Assembly (NCBI GenBank): GCA_040901465.1
Contig: JBBDYN010000002.1
Span: forward strand, 1 to 64,000
Length of the DNA stretch: 64,000 bases
Reading direction: 5' to 3'
Source of the DNA: JAUSIF01 sp040901465
GTDB taxonomy: Bacteria > Pseudomonadota > Alphaproteobacteria > Rhizobiales > Xanthobacteraceae
The translations under genes and the position numbers were made by a program. Under the pieces are notes generated by a model that was given only the letters and a program-made list of their open reading frames with translations, searched no databases and was not told where the DNA came from. Each line of letters begins with the position of its first letter. Position 1 is the stretch's first letter. Shown one piece after another: positions 60,587 through 64,000 of this stretch.

Positions 60587-61684
60587 ATGAAGCTCGGCTT
60601 TTTCACGATGCCGGTCCACCCGATCGAAAAGGATTGGCGCCAGTCGCTGCGTGAGGACCGGGAGGCGTTCATCCTCGCCGACCAGCTCGGCTACGTCGAA
60701 GGCTACGTCGGCGAACACGCGACCGATCTGGCCGAGAATATTACCTCCTGCGCCACGTTCATCGCGACCCTGGTCGAGGCGACAAAGCACATCAAGCTCG
60801 GCACCGGCACGGTCAATTTGCCGAACAGCCACCCGGTCGCGGTCGCCTCGCAGATCGCCATGCTCGATCATCTGCTCGACGGGCGTTTCATTTTCGGCAT
60901 CAGCCCGGGCGGGCTCCTTTCCGACGCCGAGGTGTTCGGCAACCTCGATGCCGACCGCAACGAGATGTTCCTGGAAGCGATCAATCAGGTGCTCGCCATT
61001 TGGGCCGGCAAGCCGCCGTACAATCTGAAAGGCAAATATTGGAACGTCGCCGTCGAGCGGCATCTGATCCCGGGAATCGGGCAGGGCTACATTCGGAAGC
61101 CGCTGCAGCAGCCGCACCCGCCGATCGTCGTGACCGTCGTGGCGCCGTTCTCGAAGGGTGTAACTGAAGCCGCCGCGCGCGGTTGGGAGCCGATTTCCGC
61201 GAACTTTCTGATGCCGGACTGGGTCAAGAGCCATTGGCCGAAATATGTGGAGGGCTGCCAGCGCGCTGGCCGGCCCGCGAAGCCCGAGAACTGGCGTGTC
61301 GCGAAAAGCATTTTTGTCGCCGACGACGACAAGACAGCGCGCGAATACGCGACCGCCGCAAACGGGCCTTATCGTTATTACTACCAGCAACTGTTCACGA
61401 AGCTGGTGAAGAGCGGCCGGATCGATTTGTTCAAGACGCGCCGCGATCAGCCGGATGATGAGGTGACGCTCGATTCCGTCTGCAACGAGCTCGTCGTGTA
61501 TGGCTCCCCAAATAAGGTGGTCGACGAGATTCTCGCCTTCCGGAAGCGTATCGGCGATTTCGGTACGCTGCTCTATGCGGGCAAGGATTGGCAGAACCGC
61601 GAATTGGGCCGCCGTTCGATGACGCTCATGGCCGAGAAGGTGCTCCCCGCGATCAACGCGGCAACGCGCCCGGCGGCCGCCTGA
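60587..61684 (+). CDS. Luciferase-like (LLM) flavin-dependent monooxygenase
   Basis: This 365-residue protein starts MKLGFFTMPVHPIEKDWRQS. It continues with YVEGYVGEHATDLAENITSC, IKLGTGTVNLPNSHPVAVAS and AMLDHLLDGRFIFGISPGG, typical of group A LLM monooxygenases such as limonene- or alkanal-type enzymes. ATG 60587 follows GGGGA. It comes after the amidohydrolase on the same strand with a 223-base gap, and is convergent with korB (6-base gap). The substrate is unknown. It may oxygenate the product or precursor of the amidohydrolase step. A flavin reductase is not encoded here. Confidence 0.92.
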   Translation: MKLGFFTMPVHPIEKDWRQSLREDREAFILADQLGYVEGYVGEHATDLAENITSCATFIATLVEATKHIKLGTGTVNLPNSHPVAVASQIAMLDHLLDGRFIFGISPGGLLSDAEVFGNLDADRNEMFLEAINQVLAIWAGKPPYNLKGKYWNVAVERHLIPGIGQGYIRKPLQQPHPPIVVTVVAPFSKGVTEAAARGWEPISANFLMPDWVKSHWPKYVEGCQRAGRPAKPENWRVAKSIFVADDDKTAREYATAANGPYRYYYQQLFTKLVKSGRIDLFKTRRDQPDDEVTLDSVCNELVVYGSPNKVVDEILAFRKRIGDFGTLLYAGKDWQNRELGRRSMTLMAEKVLPAINAATRPAAA

Positions 61685-61690
61685 AGGGCC

Positions 61691-62746
61691 TTAGCGCAGG
61701 CTCGCGTTGAACTTGTCGAGCGCCGCCGAGCCGGGGCAAAGCTCACGCTCCCCAAGCGCGTTCAGCGGCTTCGGCACCGTGTCGAGATGGGCGTGCAGAT
61801 CCTCGCCTTCGGGCTCGATATAGAGAAGGCCGGTCACAACCTCGCCCGCGGCCTGCCGCTCCATCAGGAAATTCGTCGCCGCCCGGCGATCGTGCAAATC
61901 ATAGTCGCCGGCGAGCTTGCGCAGCGCGAGCCGCGACCCGTCGTGCTGTTCCACGATCTCTACCGTGCCGGGCTCGTAGTCCACCTGGATCGGCGCGCGG
62001 CCCGTAATGAAATCGAGCCGGTTCACCGCTTCGTTGTGTTCGCGCACATAGTCGAAACTTTTGGTCGAACCCGTGTGATTGTTGAAGGCGACGCATGGGC
62101 TTAACACGTCGAGAAAGGCCGCTCCTTTATGCTCGATCGCCGCCTTGATCAGCGGCACGAGTTGCGCCTTGTCGCCGGAGAAGCTGCGCGCGACGTAGGT
62201 CGCGCCGAGCTGCAGCGCTAGCGCCACGAGATCGATGGAGGCGTCATTGTTTACCGCACCCCGCTTCGACTTCGAACCGCGGTCGGCGGTAGCCGAGAAC
62301 TGGCCCTTCGTGAGTCCGTAAACGCCGTTGTTCTCAACGATGTAGGTCATGTTCACGCCGCGCCGGATCAGGTGCGCGAACTGGCCGAGCCCGATCGAGG
62401 CGGAATCGCCGTCGCCGGAGACGCCGAGATAGATGAGATCGCGGTTCGCGAGGTTGGCGCCCGTCATTACTGAGGGCATGCGCCCGTGCACTGAATTGAA
62501 GCCATGCGAATTTCCAAGGAAATAGGTCGGCGTCTTCGACGAGCAACCAATCCCAGAGAGCTTGGCAACGCGGTGCGGCTCGAGATCGAGCTCGAAACAG
62601 GCCTGGATAATCGCCGAAGAAATCGAGTCGTGCCCGCACCCTGCGCACAGCGTCGAGATCGATCCCTCGTAGTCGCGGTGGGTGTACCCGAGTGCGTTCT
62701 TCGGCAACTCGGGGTGATGGAATTTCGGTTTGACGATGTAGGTCAT
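61691..62746 (-). CDS. korB: 2-oxoacid:ferredoxin oxidoreductase beta subunit (KorB)
   Basis: This 351-residue thiamine-diphosphate subunit has the 4Fe-4S/TPP region STLCAGCGHDSISSAI, GIGCSSKTPTYFLG, the TPP-Mg motif GVSGDGDSASIGLG and IVENNGVYGLTKGQFSATAD. It decarboxylates 2-oxoglutarate or a similar 2-oxoacid with ferredoxin as acceptor, together with KorA. ATG 62746 overlaps the korA stop (ATGA), so the two are translated together. KorAB is common in aerobic Alphaproteobacteria alongside the dehydrogenase complex. The 2-oxoglutarate assignment is from overall likeness. Confidence 0.92.
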   Translation of the reverse strand: MTYIVKPKFHHPELPKNALGYTHRDYEGSISTLCAGCGHDSISSAIIQACFELDLEPHRVAKLSGIGCSSKTPTYFLGNSHGFNSVHGRMPSVMTGANLANRDLIYLGVSGDGDSASIGLGQFAHLIRRGVNMTYIVENNGVYGLTKGQFSATADRGSKSKRGAVNNDASIDLVALALQLGATYVARSFSGDKAQLVPLIKAAIEHKGAAFLDVLSPCVAFNNHTGSTKSFDYVREHNEAVNRLDFITGRAPIQVDYEPGTVEIVEQHDGSRLALRKLAGDYDLHDRRAATNFLMERQAAGEVVTGLLYIEPEGEDLHAHLDTVPKPLNALGERELCPGSAALDKFNASLR

Positions 62747-64000
62747 GACACAACCTTGTGCAGCGGAACAACTTTGCGAAAATCGAGATGCTCGCCGATC
62801 GCGCTCGCGATGAAGCGCGCGGTGATCGGCGTGCCGTCGAAATGCAGGATCGGAACGAGCTTGGCGGGATCGAGGCCGATTTCGTTAACGAGGAGCGCGC
62901 GCATCTGCGCGTCGCGGTTCTGTTCGACCACGAACACCTGATCGTGGCTGGCCGCGAAATCGGCGACGTCGTGATGGAATGGGAAGGCGCGCACGCGCAG
63001 GAGATCGAGCGAAATCCCGTGCGCTGCCAGCATTTCGTGGGCTTCGTCCATTGCCGGGCTCGTCGAGCCGAAATAGATCGCGCCGAAGCGCGTTGGCTTC
63101 TCGCCATTGCGCCTGACGGGTTTCGGCACGAGGCCCTTGGCGGTCTCGAACTTCTTCAACAGCCGCTGCATGTTGTCGACGTAGGGCCCGCCTTCTTCCG
63201 TGTAGCGGGCGTAGCGGTCGCGCGTGGAGCCGCGCGTGAAGAACGAGCCCTTGGTGGGATGCGTGCCGGGTAGCGTCCGATAGGGAATGCCATCGCCATC
63301 GACGTCAAGGTAGCGGCCGAAATCCTTGCCGGACTCGAGCTCGGCCGCGGTCATCACCTTGCCGCGGTCGAAGCGCTTGGTGTCGTCCCAGGCGAGCGGC
63401 CGGGACAGCCGGTGGTTCATGCCGATGTCGAGATCGAGCATGACGAAGATCGGCGTTTGCAGCCGGTCGGCGAGGTTGAAAGACTGGGCCGTGAACTCGA
63501 ACGCCTCTGCCGGGTCTTCCGGGAACAAGAGCACATGCTTGGTGTCACCGTGCGAGGCATAGGCGCAGAGCACGATGTCCGACTGTTGCGTGCGCGTGGG
63601 CATACCGGTCGATGGTCCGCCACGCTGCACGTCGATGATAACCGCTGGAATCTCTGCGAAATAGGCGAGACCCAAAAATTCCTGCATCAGTGAAATGCCC
63701 GGGCCCGAAGTCGCGGTGAACGCCCGCGCGCCGTTCCAGGCGGCGCCCACTACCATGCCGATCGCGGCTAATTCGTCTTCCGCCTGAATGATTGCGAACC
63801 GATTCTGCTTGGTTTCGGGATCGACGCGGTAGCGCGCGCAATGCCGGGAGAACGCCTCGGCGAGCGAGGAGGAGGGTGTGATCGGATACCAGGCGCATAC
63901 GGTGGCGCCCCCATAGACAGCGCCGAGGGCGGCGGCCGAGTTGCCCTCGACGAAAATTCGATCGCCGACCGCGTCGCTGCGCTTGAGCCGCAGTTCGATC
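62743..64000 (-). CDS. korA: 2-oxoacid:ferredoxin oxidoreductase alpha subunit (KorA), 5' end outside the window
   Basis: About 418 codons are visible. The most N-terminal part seen (IELRLKRSDAVGDRIFVEGN) is the junction between a fused gamma domain and the alpha domain. It is followed by GATVCAWYPITPSSSLAEAF and IIQAEDELAAIGMVVGAAWN. The alpha domain continues with TSGPGISLMQEFLGLAYFAE and ends VVPLHKVVS. The gene runs off the right edge, so its start and most of the gamma domain are missing. The reading frame is intact from 64000 down to the stop. It forms a heterodimer or higher oligomer with KorB. Confidence 0.92.
   Translation of the reverse strand, partial: IELRLKRSDAVGDRIFVEGNSAAALGAVYGGATVCAWYPITPSSSLAEAFSRHCARYRVDPETKQNRFAIIQAEDELAAIGMVVGAAWNGARAFTATSGPGISLMQEFLGLAYFAEIPAVIIDVQRGGPSTGMPTRTQQSDIVLCAYASHGDTKHVLLFPEDPAEAFEFTAQSFNLADRLQTPIFVMLDLDIGMNHRLSRPLAWDDTKRFDRGKVMTAAELESGKDFGRYLDVDGDGIPYRTLPGTHPTKGSFFTRGSTRDRYARYTEEGGPYVDNMQRLLKKFETAKGLVPKPVRRNGEKPTRFGAIYFGSTSPAMDEAHEMLAAHGISLDLLRVRAFPFHHDVADFAASHDQVFVVEQNRDAQMRALLVNEIGLDPAKLVPILHFDGTPITARFIASAIGEHLDFRKVVPLHKVVS

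Overview
The window reads as high-GC (roughly 60-65% by eye) alphaproteobacterial chromosome, most like a metabolically versatile Hyphomicrobiales-type soil or freshwater heterotroph. The grounds are a HWE-family histidine kinase, the alphaproteobacterial form of the tRNA-Ser fragment, and many branched-chain (Liv/HAAT) and NitT/TauT transport operons interleaved with one- and two-gene catabolic modules and TetR/LysR regulators. No phage, transposase, rRNA or CRISPR genes were seen.

Left edge (1-182): a truncated NuoB/HyfI-type fragment abuts the 3' half of a tRNA-Ser(GGA) gene, which looks like the displaced end of an island whose body lies to the left. The first 108 bases recur at 30183-30290. 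Region A (374-11.8 kb): a GcvT/LigM-like folate-dependent demethylase divergent from a TetR gene, a flavin aromatic hydroxylase coupled to a broken binding-protein gene, an orphan molybdenum hydroxylase large subunit with a cyclase-family hydrolase, a LysR gene, and two MetE-like proteins separated by a 46-codon M24-peptidase remnant. Region B (11.8-22.3 kb): a NitT/TauT transporter (ATPase and two permeases), a luciferase-like monooxygenase, two binding proteins, two more MetE-like proteins and two TetR genes. Two sets of matching dyads suggest two small TetR regulons here. Region C (22.4-29.8 kb): acyl-CoA ligase, a complete Liv operon and a VOC protein.

Region D (30.1-38.1 kb): the second NuoB/HyfI fragment, a REC-PAS-HWE kinase-REC protein, and a 1644-residue soluble poly-HAMP hybrid kinase (Nik1/group III-like) with three receiver domains. 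Region E (38.4-49.0 kb): class II aldolase-like protein, 4,5-dihydroxyphthalate decarboxylase-like protein, salicylate/3-hydroxybenzoate-type hydroxylase, luciferase-like monooxygenase, alpha/beta hydrolase and a second full Liv operon. The ATPase ending that operon carries an unusual C-terminal tail with three copies of a GGGFYNPxARSV-like motif. Region F (49.0-61.7 kb): an HpaB-type hydroxylase divergent from a third Liv operon, a THI5/NMT1-type ABC importer, an amidohydrolase and a third luciferase-like monooxygenase. The right edge holds korB and the 3' part of korA, a 2-oxoacid:ferredoxin oxidoreductase.

Taken together, this is a catabolic region. Periplasmic binding proteins and Liv or NitT importers bring in organic acids, aromatics or heterocycles; flavin, molybdenum and luciferase-like oxygenases or hydroxylases, decarboxylases and hydrolases process them; MetE-like and LigM-like proteins may handle methyl groups; and KorAB links to central 2-oxoacid metabolism. 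Substrates are not readable from sequence. The features most worth a second look are the tailed LivF, the paired operators, the four MetE-like paralogs and the tRNA-bounded, duplicated hydrogenase-like fragments.
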